Positions 1 through 8,380 of a DNA stretch of 64,000 bases are shown here, piece by piece. A program made the translations under genes and the position numbers. The stretch comes from Methylocystis echinoides (lineage in GTDB: Bacteria > Pseudomonadota > Alphaproteobacteria > Rhizobiales > Beijerinckiaceae), in contig NZ_CP156084.1 in the NCBI RefSeq assembly GCF_040687965.1, positions 1,192,501 to 1,256,500 of the forward strand. The letters run 5' to 3'. A model generated the notes under the pieces. It was not told the origin of the DNA, made no database searches, and saw only the letters and a list, made by a program, of their open reading frames with translations. Each line of letters opens with the position of its first letter. Within the stretch, counting starts at the first letter, position 1.

Positions 1-1
1 C

Positions 2-289
2 GCCCCACAGCGGGGGCGCATCGAAGTGATGGAAATGTATTTCGACGCCGACGGCCGCCCGATCAAGCGCAAGGGGCTCGGCGCCGAACGCGTGGCGCGC
101 GCCTATGACGCGAAAGGCAATCAGGTCGAGGAGGCCTATTTCAACGCCGAGGGCAAGCCGACTGTCCGCAAGGACGTGGGCGCCGCCCGCATCGCCTGGC
201 GTTATGACGACGCCGGCCGCCGCGTCGAGGCCGCTTTTTACGGGGCAGATGGGGCTCCGATCCGATCCTCCGACCCGGGCGAAATCTGA
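2..289 (+). CDS. C-terminal part of a repeat protein of unknown function (runs off the left edge)
   Basis: The frame is open to the window edge and ends at TGA 287-289, so only the C-terminus is visible. It consists of two and a half copies of a ~33-residue repeat of the form (Y/F)F-A-DG-P--RK--GAAR-A--YD--G--VE-A, rich in YD/DG turns. I do not recognise a named domain; such short aromatic/Gly repeats resemble MORN- or WG-like surface repeats, but that is only an analogy. The next gene is on the opposite strand, so this gene ends its transcription unit. The internal ATG at 26 is not the true start. Confidence 0.7.
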   Translation, partial: APQRGRIEVMEMYFDADGRPIKRKGLGAERVARAYDAKGNQVEEAYFNAEGKPTVRKDVGAARIAWRYDDAGRRVEAAFYGADGAPIRSSDPGEI

Positions 290-343
290 GGCGGCGAGGG
301 TTCGCAGCCGCCCCCCGCGCGACCCGCGTGGGGGCCGCCGCAT

Positions 344-1006
344 TTATTTGACGCGCGCGATCAGAAAACCGTCCCAACCCTTCGAGCCGACCGTCTGGAT
401 CGCCGTCGCGGCGACGCGCGGCTCGGCGGCGACGGCGTCGAAGAGCGCCCGCGCGCCGAGGCCGCCGTCATCCGTCGTGGCGGCGTCGGCGACCGCCCCT
501 TCCCTTACGACATTATCGACGACGATTAATGCGCCCGGCCGGGAGAGTTGGAGCGCCCATTTGAAATAGGCTGCATTGTTGGTCTTGTCGGCGTCGATGA
601 AAGAGAGATCGAAGGGCGCGCCGCCTTCGGCGGCCAGCTTCGGCAGAATGTCGAGCGCGGCGCCGACCCGCAGATCGACTTTCTCCGCGACGCCCTCGCG
701 CGTGATATTGTCGCGCGCAATCTCTGCATGGCGCGGCTCGAATTCGATCGTCACGACCTTGCCGCTCGGCGCCAGCGCCCGCGCCAACCAGATCGTCGAA
801 TAGCCGCCGAGGGTTCCGATTTCGAGAATGCGCGTGGCGCCGGTCGCGGCGGCGAGCAGATGCAAAAGCTTGCCCTGCGGCGCAGAAACATCGATTGCGG
901 GCAGGCCGGCGCGCTTGTTGGCGTCGAGCGTCGAGTGCTGCCCCTCCTCGGGCGCGATGAGGCGATTTGCAATGTAATCGTCGACCGCTCGCCAACTCTC
1001 TGTCAT
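344..1006 (-). CDS. SAM-dependent O-methyltransferase (family 3, CCoAOMT-like)
   Basis: A 220-residue class I methyltransferase, the usual length for the bacterial relatives of caffeoyl-CoA/catechol O-methyltransferases. The SAM-binding motif I (LEIGTLGGYST) lies near residue 62, the acidic loop VVTIEFEP near 85, and the metal-binding/catalytic stretches FIDADKTN near 140 and VVDNV near 163 match the divalent-cation-dependent family. It transfers a methyl group from SAM to a hydroxyl of a small molecule, but the substrate cannot be read from sequence. It is cytosolic, with no signal peptide. It stands alone, convergent with the repeat protein to its left. Confidence 0.88.
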   Translation of the reverse strand: MTESWRAVDDYIANRLIAPEEGQHSTLDANKRAGLPAIDVSAPQGKLLHLLAAATGATRILEIGTLGGYSTIWLARALAPSGKVVTIEFEPRHAEIARDNITREGVAEKVDLRVGAALDILPKLAAEGGAPFDLSFIDADKTNNAAYFKWALQLSRPGALIVVDNVVREGAVADAATTDDGGLGARALFDAVAAEPRVAATAIQTVGSKGWDGFLIARVK

Positions 1007-1217
1007 CGCCGGACTCCTTGTCGCTTGCGGCGGCAGCTTGACCTCGTTCGAGGCAAAACCATTTGACCTTCTGCGGATGTTCGTGCCAAGTGCCGCAGTT
1101 CGCGCTCAACCTGTGAGCAGAACGAGGAAGGCTTGATGGCCGCAGTTCGATTAAGCCTCAGTCTCCCTGCGGCCGACGAAGCCGCTCATCAGCCAAAATT
1201 TTATGGGAGCGAAACGA

Positions 1218-1586
1218 ATGATCAAGCTTGCTTTCACCACGGCCGCCGCGGTCGTCGCCCTGAGCGTCCCGGCTCTCGCCGAGTCGTGGAACGTGACGGA
1301 AATCGCCACGTCCGGCATCAAGCGCGCCTCGGGCACCTGGACGATCGCTGCGCAGGGCGACAAGGTCACCGGCAAGGCCGACCTGCAGCTCGATAACGGC
1401 TCGGTGCTCACCTACAAGCTCGACGGCACGGTCGCCGGCGGCGCCTACACCGTCAAGCTCGTCGACCGCACCGACGACAAGAAGGATTGCGTCTGGACCG
1501 GCAAGCCGAACGAAACCGGCCGCGTCTTCAACGGCGACGTGACCTGCTCCAACGGCAAGTTCTCGATCCGCGCCGGCGCGCAGTAA
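1218..1586 (+). CDS. small secreted protein of unknown function
   Basis: About 122 residues, beginning with a clear Sec signal peptide (MIKLAFTTAAAVVALSVPALA, cleavage before ESW). The ATG at 1218 is preferred over 1203 because GGGAGCG lies just upstream of it and the signal peptide starts cleanly there. The mature part is a compact beta-rich domain with a Cys pair near the C-terminus (KKDCVW and VTCSN), which could form a disulfide. The gene stands alone and is followed by a strong intrinsic terminator. No family is recognised; a periplasmic location is inferred. Confidence 0.75.
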   Translation: MIKLAFTTAAAVVALSVPALAESWNVTEIATSGIKRASGTWTIAAQGDKVTGKADLQLDNGSVLTYKLDGTVAGGAYTVKLVDRTDDKKDCVWTGKPNETGRVFNGDVTCSNGKFSIRAGAQ

Positions 1587-1610
1587 GCTGTTCCTGTGTA
1601 AGAGAGCTCA

Positions 1611-1636
1611 AACGCCGGCCTTCGGGCCGGCGTTTT
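1611..1636 (+). terminator. intrinsic terminator of the small secreted protein gene
   Basis: AACGCCGGCC-TTCG-GGCCGGCGTTTT forms a 10-bp GC-rich stem with a stable UUCG tetraloop and a short T run, 24 nt past the stop codon. Confidence 0.88.
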
Positions 1637-1783
1637 AATTTGCGCGCCCTTTGCGCCCGCGCCGTTCACCAAAATTGTGGCTAGAATGATTCTTTAGCTA
1701 TGCTATGACTTTACGCGCCTGTCGCTTGCGTGCTTGTTACTTTTGTCGAGGCTTAGTCGCCGTCGAAGTCCCGAGGTGTCTTC

Positions 1784-2266
1784 ATGCGCGTTTCAAATAT
1801 GCGTCCGCTTATAGTTTCACTGGCCATCGGGATGGCGGCCGCGCCGCTTGCTTCCTGTAATTCCCCTCAGACGGCGAACCCCGGCGTGGCGCAAGGCGTT
1901 CCCGCCATTCCCTCGACCATCGCGCCCGGCGCCCTCGTCGGCCGCTGGGGCGTCGCCGCCTACCATCGCGACAGCGACCGCCCCCGCACGGAGGCGGAGG
2001 CGCGCCGCCAATGCAACAACGCCTATGCAATCAAGCCCGGCCCGACCGGCGGCGTGATGATGCATCTTGCGGACGAACCGCAGGTGTCGGAGCTGGTGCT
2101 CAAAGGCAGCCCGAGCGGCGTCACTTATCTCGGCCCGCCGGGTCCGGCCGCCGTGCCGACCGATCGCGAAATTGTCACAATCGACGACAATTCCTTCACC
2201 GTGAAATGGGTGAGCCCCGACAACTCCACGCGCTACGGCACGATGGTCTACGTTCGCTGCACATAA
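1784..2266 (+). CDS. predicted lipoprotein of unknown function
   Basis: About 160 residues. The N-terminus carries a lipoprotein signal: a short charged region, a hydrophobic stretch and the lipobox PLASC (Cys near residue 25), so it should be lipidated and membrane-anchored. Ser after Asn at +2/+3 gives no strong inner-membrane retention signal. The mature part begins with a Pro/Ala-rich linker and then a beta-rich domain (GRWGVAAY through YGTMVYVRC) with Cys near both ends. An alternative start at 1799 would leave the signal intact. It lies just upstream of an L,D-transpeptidase gene, which suggests an envelope role (inference). Confidence 0.7.
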   Translation: MRVSNMRPLIVSLAIGMAAAPLASCNSPQTANPGVAQGVPAIPSTIAPGALVGRWGVAAYHRDSDRPRTEAEARRQCNNAYAIKPGPTGGVMMHLADEPQVSELVLKGSPSGVTYLGPPGPAAVPTDREIVTIDDNSFTVKWVSPDNSTRYGTMVYVRCT

Positions 2267-2323
2267 GCGCGAAGGCGCCGCGTCGCATATTTCAGTTAGG
2301 CCCATCCCGAAAGAGGTTCGACG

Positions 2324-2938
2324 ATGGCATTTGCAGTCAAGGCTATCCGCCTGATGGTGGCGTCTTCGGCGCTGTTTCTGCTTGGCTTCGGCGCCGCGAC
2401 GGCGGCGAGCCCCCAGGCAGATGAAATGGAGATCGACGAGCAGCCAGGCTATGAGCCGAGCCCGGAGGAGGAGACGCTTTCCGGGCCTTACGAGCGACAG
2501 GTCGTCTTTTTCCGCACCACGGAAGCGCCCGGCACCATCGTGGTCCACACGGCCGACCGCTATCTCTATCTCGTGCAGGGCGACAATCGCGCCATTCGTT
2601 ACGGGATCGGGGTCGGCCGCGAAGGCTTCCAATGGGCCGGCATGCACAAGATCACCCGCAAGCAGGAGTGGCCGGACTGGCGCCCGCCGCCGGAGATGAT
2701 CCAGCGCCAGCCCTATCTGCCGCGTTTCATGGCCGGCGGACCGGGCAATCCGATGGGCGCGCGCGCCCTTTACATCGGCCAGACGGTCTATCGCATCCAC
2801 GGCACCAACCAGCCGCAGACGATCGGCCACGCCGTTTCGTCGGGCTGCTTCCGACTGGTCAACGGCGACGTGACCGATCTCTACAATCGCGTTCCGATCG
2901 GCACCAAGATCGTCGTCAAGCAGGCGGCGGATCTGTAG
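2324..2938 (+). CDS. L,D-transpeptidase (YkuD domain)
   Basis: About 204 residues, with a signal peptide (cleavage near ATAAS, residue 28), a short acidic linker and a YkuD catalytic domain from ~residue 60. The catalytic signature is complete: IHGTNQP near 163 and the SSGCFRL nucleophile motif near 176, His and Cys both present. Such enzymes act in the periplasm, making 3-3 peptidoglycan crosslinks or anchoring proteins to peptidoglycan. An upstream AAGAGG can serve as ribosome binding site. Which reaction it performs cannot be told from sequence. Confidence 0.9.
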   Translation: MAFAVKAIRLMVASSALFLLGFGAATAASPQADEMEIDEQPGYEPSPEEETLSGPYERQVVFFRTTEAPGTIVVHTADRYLYLVQGDNRAIRYGIGVGREGFQWAGMHKITRKQEWPDWRPPPEMIQRQPYLPRFMAGGPGNPMGARALYIGQTVYRIHGTNQPQTIGHAVSSGCFRLVNGDVTDLYNRVPIGTKIVVKQAADL

Positions 2939-2971
2939 TTTCATCTCCTACCGCTATTGAAAGAGGTCGTT

Positions 2972-4003
2972 ATGCGTCTTCTGCACAAGCGCGTTCGCGC
3001 GTTCATCCCCTTGCTGACGGCCTCCTTCTGCCTTTTTGGAGCGGCGTCGCAGGCCTCGACCCTCGATACGGTGAAGCAGCGGGGCGCGCTCATCTGCGGG
3101 GTGAGCTCCGGAATCGCCGGATTTTCGATCGCCGACGACAAGGGCAAATGGTCGGGCTTCGACGTCGATTTCTGCCGCGCCGTCGCCTCGGCGATCTTCG
3201 GCGACCCGTCGAAAGTTCAATTCGTGCCGGTCGCGGCCGACCAGCGTTTCGAAGCCTTGAAGTCCGGCAAGTTCGACCTGCTGTCGCGCAATTCGACCTG
3301 GGCTTTCTCCAATGAGGTCGAACAGGGCCTCGTCTTCGCCGGAGCCACCTATTACGACGGCCAGGGCTTTCTCGTGCCGAAAAGCCGCAAGGCCACATCC
3401 GCGCTCGAACTCGACGGCGCCAAGGTTTGCCTGAAGGCGGGCACGACGACGGAAGCCAATGTCGAGGACTACTTCCGGCAAAATCATATGAAGTTCGAGC
3501 CGGTGCGCTTCGAGCTTCTTGCCGACATTCTCAAGGCCTACGACTCCGGCCAGTGCAATGTGATCTCGAGCGACGTGTCGCAATTGCATGCGAACCGGCT
3601 CGAACTCAAGAAGCCGAACGACCATGTTATTCTGGCCGACGTCATCTCGAAGGAGCCCCTCGGTCCCGCCGTGCGTCAGGGCGACGACCAGTGGCTCAAC
3701 ATCGTGAAATGGGTCAGTTTCGCCATGCTGAACGCTGAGGAGCTCGGCATCAACAGCGCCAATGTCGAAGAGGCCAAAAAGTCCCAGAAGCCGGCGGTGC
3801 GCCGCTTTGTCGGCGCCGAGGGCGACATTGGCAAGCATCTGGGCCTGTCGCCCGACTGGGCCGTCAATATCGTAAAGAACGTCGGCAATTACGGCGAAAC
3901 GCTCGAGCGCAACGTCGGCCGGAAATCCAAGCTCGGCATTGCGCGCGGGCTCAATCAGTTGTGGACGATGGGCGGCATTCAATACGCGCCGCCCCTTCGC
4001 TGA
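2972..4003 (+). CDS. periplasmic amino-acid-binding protein of an ABC transporter (AapJ-like)
   Basis: About 343 residues. The start is placed at ATG 2972, 5 nt after AAAGAGG; an in-frame TTG at 2957 lacks such a site. A signal peptide (to ~residue 27, ASQA) precedes a type II periplasmic binding fold of SBP family 3. The segment GFSIADDKGKWSGFDVDFC and later NSTWAFSNEVE are typical of general L-amino-acid-binding proteins AapJ/BztA, and the length agrees. No permease or ATPase gene lies beside it, so it is an orphan that must share a transporter encoded elsewhere or act as a sensor subunit. Confidence 0.88.
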   Translation: MRLLHKRVRAFIPLLTASFCLFGAASQASTLDTVKQRGALICGVSSGIAGFSIADDKGKWSGFDVDFCRAVASAIFGDPSKVQFVPVAADQRFEALKSGKFDLLSRNSTWAFSNEVEQGLVFAGATYYDGQGFLVPKSRKATSALELDGAKVCLKAGTTTEANVEDYFRQNHMKFEPVRFELLADILKAYDSGQCNVISSDVSQLHANRLELKKPNDHVILADVISKEPLGPAVRQGDDQWLNIVKWVSFAMLNAEELGINSANVEEAKKSQKPAVRRFVGAEGDIGKHLGLSPDWAVNIVKNVGNYGETLERNVGRKSKLGIARGLNQLWTMGGIQYAPPLR

Positions 4004-4025
4004 TCCGCGCGCCGACGCTGCGGCG

Positions 4026-4235
4026 TCAGGCGGCGTGATCGTCGGCGAGAAGAAAGCTCGGCATTACGCCGAGCCGTTCCAGGGCGCTTTTTTCGAGCTT
4101 CTTCTCGGGTCGGACCGCAACGTCGAGCGCCGCCGCGATCGCCGGGGCGCCAATGTCCTGATAATGGCGCAGCAGCCAATCGCGCGCCTGACGCTCACGC
4201 ATTTCGAGATATTTCCTGTCTGTCGACTCGGTCAT
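4026..4235 (-). CDS. small hypothetical protein
   Basis: About 69 residues starting MTESTDRKYLEMRERQ. ATG 4235 is preferred because AGGAG lies 7 nt upstream. It is highly charged, with a helical N-terminus (REWQ/ARDWLLRHYQDIG) and no signal peptide or membrane segment. Family unknown. It lies between the binding-protein gene (convergent) and another small gene on the same strand, with 39 nt between them, so the two small genes may be co-transcribed. Confidence 0.5.
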   Translation of the reverse strand: MTESTDRKYLEMRERQARDWLLRHYQDIGAPAIAAALDVAVRPEKKLEKSALERLGVMPSFLLADDHAA

Positions 4236-4274
4236 CACGACACTCCTGTTACCGTTTGTTTTTTTTGAAAAAGA

Positions 4275-4502
4275 TCATTCCGCTGCGGCGGCGCGGTGGA
4301 GGGGCGTCATGCTCGACTGCTTCGCCTCTGGGCGGTCCTGCAGCGCCATGATGGCGTCGCGGGCTTCGGTCGCGGTGCAAAATAGATTGCTTTGGAGCGC
4401 GCTCAGCGAACGCCGCGTCGCATAAAAGCGATAGCCCTCCGCCTCGCGAACGATCAGCCCCACCGTATCCTGCTCAATCTCGATCAAATAGGCGTGCGAC
4501 AT
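4275..4502 (-). CDS. small hypothetical protein
   Basis: About 75 residues beginning MSHAYLIEIEQDTVG. AGGAA lies 5 nt upstream of the ATG. The pattern of an alternating beta N-terminus (YLIEIEQDTVGLIV), then YRFYATRRSLSALQ and a C-terminal helix, looks like a small alpha/beta cytosolic protein. No catalytic motif is visible. It lies upstream of, and on the same strand as, another small gene, and the two probably form one transcript. Confidence 0.5.
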   Translation of the reverse strand: MSHAYLIEIEQDTVGLIVREAEGYRFYATRRSLSALQSNLFCTATEARDAIMALQDRPEAKQSSMTPLHRAAAAE

Positions 4503-4755
4503 ACGGCTTCCTCACATTCTTACGAATGATTGTTCTTTGCCTCTCGCAGAAACGCCCCTCCGGCGCTTGCCGCACCGCGGCCCTGTCGCGCGAAACTGCG
4601 CGTCGAAATCGCTTTCATTGGGACAAGGGGGACGTAACCCAAAGCAAAGTTGGAAATAGGTAAAGTTTTGGTAATCGAAGAAAGGAACGTTTAACGATTT
4701 CGCCTCTTCCCGGCCCGGCCGCTTTCGGCGCGCCGGGCGCGCTGCAGGGTCGGAC

Positions 4756-4956
4756 TCATCTGTCGCCCGAAGCCACCAGACGGCCGACGAAAACGCCGCC
4801 GTCGTCGAGCGCTGCGGCGTCCTGCGCGGGCGCCGACGGCGTGACAAAGCCGATGAGCGCTGCGCCGATCGCCAATGCGATCACCATGAAAAGCGAAATG
4901 CGGAATTGGCGGCGCGCGGATTCGCCGTGCATGGCGGAATAAAGCGTGTCTGACAT
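4756..4956 (-). CDS. small single-span membrane protein
   Basis: About 66 residues. GGAGG lies 5 nt before the ATG. A basic N-terminal stretch (ESARRQFR) precedes one hydrophobic helix (ISLFMVIALAIGAALIGFV), followed by a ~25-residue tail. This suggests an N-in single-pass inner-membrane peptide. No family recognised. The 250 bases on its left (4503-4755) hold no gene that I can support. Confidence 0.5.
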   Translation of the reverse strand: MSDTLYSAMHGESARRQFRISLFMVIALAIGAALIGFVTPSAPAQDAAALDDGGVFVGRLVASGDR

Positions 4957-5063
4957 GATCGCCTCCGTTGTCTGATTGACGACGGCAAGCTAGCGATCGT
5001 GACGGCGCCCCGATGTGCGCCGCCGCACATCGAGGCCAGAGACGGCAAGTGGCGACCTCGCCG

Positions 5064-5348
5064 TTACTTCGTAGAGCCGCGCATCCCCGAGCTTCCCGCC
5101 CCGCTGCCCACGCCCCAATCGAGCCCCGACCCGAAGTTGCCGGACTCGCGGCTACCGGCCGGGGCGCTTCTGTTGCCGGTCGACGCGCCCTGCCCCGAGC
5201 GCCCTGGCTGGCCGCCGCCGGGCCCCGGCGGGTCGGACGTTCCGGCCCCCGCGCCGCCGCGCGTCTCGGAGGTTCCCGCGCCCTGCGCCATGGCGAACGG
5301 AACGCCAAGCGCCAGCGCTACGAACAGTGAGATGCAGTGCCGCGCCAT
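5064..5348 (-). CDS. secreted Gly/Ser-rich low-complexity protein
   Basis: About 94 residues. A signal peptide (MARHCISLFVALALGVPFAMAQ, cleavage after AMA) is followed by a mature chain made almost only of Gly, Ser, Pro, Thr and Ala. GAAGAG precedes the ATG. It has no enzyme motif; the composition suggests an unstructured periplasmic or surface protein. Low-complexity GC-rich sequence opens long frames by chance, but the clean signal peptide plus ribosome binding site support a real gene. Confidence 0.5.
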   Translation of the reverse strand: MARHCISLFVALALGVPFAMAQGAGTSETRGGAGAGTSDPPGPGGGQPGRSGQGASTGNRSAPAGSRESGNFGSGLDWGVGSGAGSSGMRGSTK

Positions 5349-5447
5349 GCTCTTCTTCCCTCACGCCCCATCGCCCCCTGCCGTCGGGGGCAGATAGGCG
5401 GTGGGTCGACAGGGTCAATGCGCGGCGATGCGGAACGCCGCCCCCCG

Positions 5448-6101
5448 TCAGACGGCAAAATTGTCGCGGCGCCGCCGCGAGCGCCACAAGAGAAGCGCCG
5501 CCCCCGCGCAGACCAGGAGCGCCGCCGGCAGAGCGACCCAGGGAGCAACCGACGCACGGGATCTGTCGGAGGCGGCGAGCTTGGGCGGCTCTACGGCTGC
5601 GACGCTCTTCGCGACTTGCGGCGACGGGAGCTGAGCCGGTTGCGGCGCCGGCGCGGCGGGTCCGTCCAAACCGGCGCGAGGCTCCGTGATCCGGCGGATC
5701 GCCGCCTCGAGCTCGGCGTCGGATCGCCCCAGGTCGCGCAGGCGCAGATAATCCGCGAGGCTTTGAGACGCCTGTCCTTGCATTTCATAGGCGAGGCCGC
5801 GCAATCTCAGGGCCAGCGCATGATCCGGCGCGAGCCGAATCGCCCGGCTGAAATCGCCGATGGCGTAGTCGAACGCCCCGAGTTCGCCGAAGGCGACGCC
5901 GCGGCGGAGCAACACCGTCGCATTATTCTTGAACTTCTGAAGGACCGCTGTGCACGCCGACACCGCCTCGACCGCCGGCAAGGCCTCGCTGAGACACGAG
6001 CCGCGCGAATAGCCGAGCCGGGCGGCCTGCGCGGGGCCGAGCGACGCCGCGGCGGCTGTCGCGAAAATCAGGGCAAGGAAAAGCGCGCGCATCCTTGGCA
6101 T
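5448..6101 (-). CDS. TPR protein with signal peptide and C-terminal membrane anchor
   Basis: About 217 residues: signal peptide (to ~residue 26, AQA), a tetratricopeptide region (~45-130) with typical repeat phrases (LLRRGVAFGELGAFDYAIGDFSRAIRLAPD; here quoted only as the span ~65-94), then a Pro/Ala linker and a single transmembrane helix near 185-207 (VALPAALLVCAGAALLLW) followed by RRRR. The topology suggests a periplasmic TPR scaffold anchored at its C-terminus. The partner is unknown. It reads left from a promoter region shared with no other gene. Confidence 0.7.
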   Translation of the reverse strand: MPRMRALFLALIFATAAAASLGPAQAARLGYSRGSCLSEALPAVEAVSACTAVLQKFKNNATVLLRRGVAFGELGAFDYAIGDFSRAIRLAPDHALALRLRGLAYEMQGQASQSLADYLRLRDLGRSDAELEAAIRRITEPRAGLDGPAAPAPQPAQLPSPQVAKSVAAVEPPKLAASDRSRASVAPWVALPAALLVCAGAALLLWRSRRRRDNFAV

Positions 6102-6214
6102 GCAAAGACTCTTGCAAAACAGGCGCCCAACGGCCCTGCTCCGACCATGCGAGCTTGCGCCAAAAAATGCTTCGGAAAGATTAAGCTCTTGCCAGTAGTG
6201 ATCTTTTGCGATCG

Positions 6215-6442
6215 TTACTCACGTCCCGGCCAGTTTTCCAGCGCATTTCGCGCGGCTTCCAAGATCAAAAGGACCATGGCGCCGAAGGCGGACGAAATCC
6301 CGGCGACCTGCGCGAACGCCAAAAGGCCGCGCTCAGCCGTGTAATCGCCGAGATGCAGATAGATATGGATCGCGAGAATCGCGCCGCTCAGCGCGGCGGC
6401 GGCGAGGATGACGGGCGGCGCGCTCACCTGAGTCTTTCGCAT
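6215..6442 (-). CDS. small two-helix membrane protein
   Basis: About 75 residues from MRKTQVSAPPV. GGGGAG lies 7 nt upstream of this ATG, so it is preferred to the longer frame starting at 6535. Two hydrophobic segments (VILAAAALSGAILAIHIYL and FAQVAGISSAFGAMVLLIL) are separated by a short polar loop, giving a hairpin inner-membrane protein. No family recognised. Confidence 0.55.
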   Translation of the reverse strand: MRKTQVSAPPVILAAAALSGAILAIHIYLHLGDYTAERGLLAFAQVAGISSAFGAMVLLILEAARNALENWPGRE

Positions 6443-6654
6443 CGCGTCGCTCCCCCGGACCAGCAGTCGCCCCTCGCGCGGTCGCCGCGCTTCTTGGCTG
6501 AGGAGCAGAGTAGCGAGTTTTCGCCAGCCGACCACTCCCGGGCCGCCAAAATGCGCTCACTCACAGCCGCCGCACGGGCGCCCAGACCTTGACTGCCGGA
6601 AAGAAAATAGTCAGCGCGCAGTAAAAATGGAATAAAAACTCACTGTATTCAGCT
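6443..6654. other. intergenic, no gene seen
   Basis: Together with the promoter and leader that follow, this makes a 354-base gap between divergent genes. The left part is GC-rich without a supported gene; the right part turns AT-rich, as expected for a promoter region. Confidence 0.4.
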
Positions 6655-6683
6655 TTGAAAACCCCTGAAATCACGCGTATATT
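6655..6683 (+). promoter_or_regulatory. sigma-70-type promoter of the exopolysaccharide sugar-transferase gene
   Basis: TTGAAA (6655-6660), a 17-nt spacer and TATATT (6678-6683) make a near-consensus promoter in an AT-rich stretch. Transcription would start near 6690, leaving a leader of about 107 nt before the start codon at 6797. Confidence 0.6.
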
Positions 6684-6796
6684 TCAACTTTGTACTTAAG
6701 CTTGGCAATAAGAGCGCCAACAATTCATATTGCCCGCTCTCAATTGCTTGATTACAATCGATGTCCTTACTTGGAAGATTAGGGAAGCTTTAATAT

Positions 6797-8380
6797 ATGC
6801 GATTGGCTTCGCCTACATCCCGGGACCGCTATCGCTTGCGGCTCGAGCCGCTGGACGTCGTTTGGGCGATAGCGGCGCCATTCGTTGCGCTTGCGCTGAG
6901 AGATCCGACGCTCCTCGCCGTCGGCGGAGCGGCAGGCGTCGTTCCACAAACCTATCAATATGCAATCATCGCCATCGTTCTGTCGCTGTGCAGCTTTCTG
7001 TTTTTCCGCATCAGCGACGGGATAAGCCGTTTCTTCTCCATTCGCGACGCCGCCAATCTCTGCGCCGCGGTCGCCTGCGCGGTCGCTTTGAGCAGCGTCG
7101 CCGCTTTCATGCTCACGCGACTGGAGGGCGTTCCGCGCTCGACGCCCCTGATTCACGGGCTCGTCCTCGTGACGGGGCTCGTCGCGACGCGGCTCATCGC
7201 CCGCACGATGTTCCAGGATCATGCGCATCGCCCGTCGGCCTCGACGTCGCAGGCGTCCGACTATCGGCGCGTCCTGATCGTCGGCGTCGATCATTTCGCC
7301 GCCGCGGCGATCCGGCTGATCGATTGTCAGCGGCCGAGAACGACGATCGTCGTCGCGGCGCTGGATGGACGCCCGTCCATCATGGGACGCAAGATCAGCG
7401 GCGTGAAAGTCGTCGGCAATGCGGCGGACATCGACGAAATCATTCAGGAATATCTCGTCCACGGCGTCGCGATCGACGAGGTGTGGGTCTCGGATTCGGC
7501 GCCCCTGGCGAGCGATCTCGCCGACTATGTGGCGGCCCGCTGTCGCGCACGAAGCCTGCCGTTGCTGCGCCTTTCGGAAGCGTTGAATCTTCAGCCGCAG
7601 GCGGCCCCCACGCCCGTTTATGACGTCGAGGAGATGAGCGACGTCGGCGAGTATTTCGAGATCAAGCGCATCATCGATGTCATCGGCGCGAGCGCCTTGC
7701 TCGCGGCTCTGCTCCCGATCACCGCCGTCGTCGCCGCCTTGACCTATTACGACGTGGGCGCGCCGATGCTGTTCTGGCAGCAACGCGTCGGCAGGCACGG
7801 GCGGAAGTTTCTGCTCTACAAGTTCCGCACCTACCATGCGCCCTTCGACAGAACGGGACGCCGCATTCCGGAAGAGCAGCGTCTTTCCAGAATCGGCCGC
7901 TTGGTCAGGGCGACCCGCCTCGACGAAATCCCTCAGCTTTACAGCGTACTCGTAGGAGACATGTCTCTCATCGGGCCGCGTCCGCTCTTGCCGCACGACC
8001 AACCGAAAGACCCCCGCACGCGTCTTCTCGTCCGGCCGGGGATTACCGGCTGGGCGCAGATCAACGGCGGCACGGCAATCGGGCCCGAGGAGAAGGACGC
8101 GCTCGACATCTGGTATATCCGCCACGCGTCGTTCATGCTGGACATGCGCATCGTCTTCAGCACCCTCATGGTCGCCTTGATGGGCGAAAAACAGAACCAC
8201 ATCGCCGTCCGGCACGCGATGCGATGGCGCCAGTCGAGCTTTGCGCCTTCAAGCGTTGAAGGATCGGGGACCGGCGCCGCTGAGACGCCCCACGGCGCCG
8301 TCCTGGACCTCGAGCGAAGCGTTACTGAAAGAGGCGCTCAATATACGCCCGGGATGAGTCGCGCCGTGCGCCGCGCATAG
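6797..8380 (+). CDS. polyprenyl-phosphate sugar-1-phosphate transferase (exopolysaccharide initiation)
   Basis: About 527 residues, the usual length of WcaJ/PssA-type initiating enzymes. The N-terminal half has about four transmembrane helices and a CoA-binding-like domain (RRVLIVGVDHFA near 155); a further helix near residue 300 leads into the C-terminal bacterial sugar transferase domain with KFRTY near 347, TRLDEIPQLYSVL near 373 and DMSLIGPRPLLP near 390. It links a sugar-1-phosphate to undecaprenyl phosphate in the inner membrane, the first step of repeat-unit assembly. Its 3' end overlaps the convergent methyltransferase gene by 43 bp. Confidence 0.92.
   Translation: MRLASPTSRDRYRLRLEPLDVVWAIAAPFVALALRDPTLLAVGGAAGVVPQTYQYAIIAIVLSLCSFLFFRISDGISRFFSIRDAANLCAAVACAVALSSVAAFMLTRLEGVPRSTPLIHGLVLVTGLVATRLIARTMFQDHAHRPSASTSQASDYRRVLIVGVDHFAAAAIRLIDCQRPRTTIVVAALDGRPSIMGRKISGVKVVGNAADIDEIIQEYLVHGVAIDEVWVSDSAPLASDLADYVAARCRARSLPLLRLSEALNLQPQAAPTPVYDVEEMSDVGEYFEIKRIIDVIGASALLAALLPITAVVAALTYYDVGAPMLFWQQRVGRHGRKFLLYKFRTYHAPFDRTGRRIPEEQRLSRIGRLVRATRLDEIPQLYSVLVGDMSLIGPRPLLPHDQPKDPRTRLLVRPGITGWAQINGGTAIGPEEKDALDIWYIRHASFMLDMRIVFSTLMVALMGEKQNHIAVRHAMRWRQSSFAPSSVEGSGTGAAETPHGAVLDLERSVTERGAQYTPGMSRAVRRA

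Noticed and set aside
1817-2944. 375-codon minus-strand open frame across the lipoprotein and L,D-transpeptidase genes
   Set aside because: Shadow of two genes with signal peptides and motifs on the + strand.
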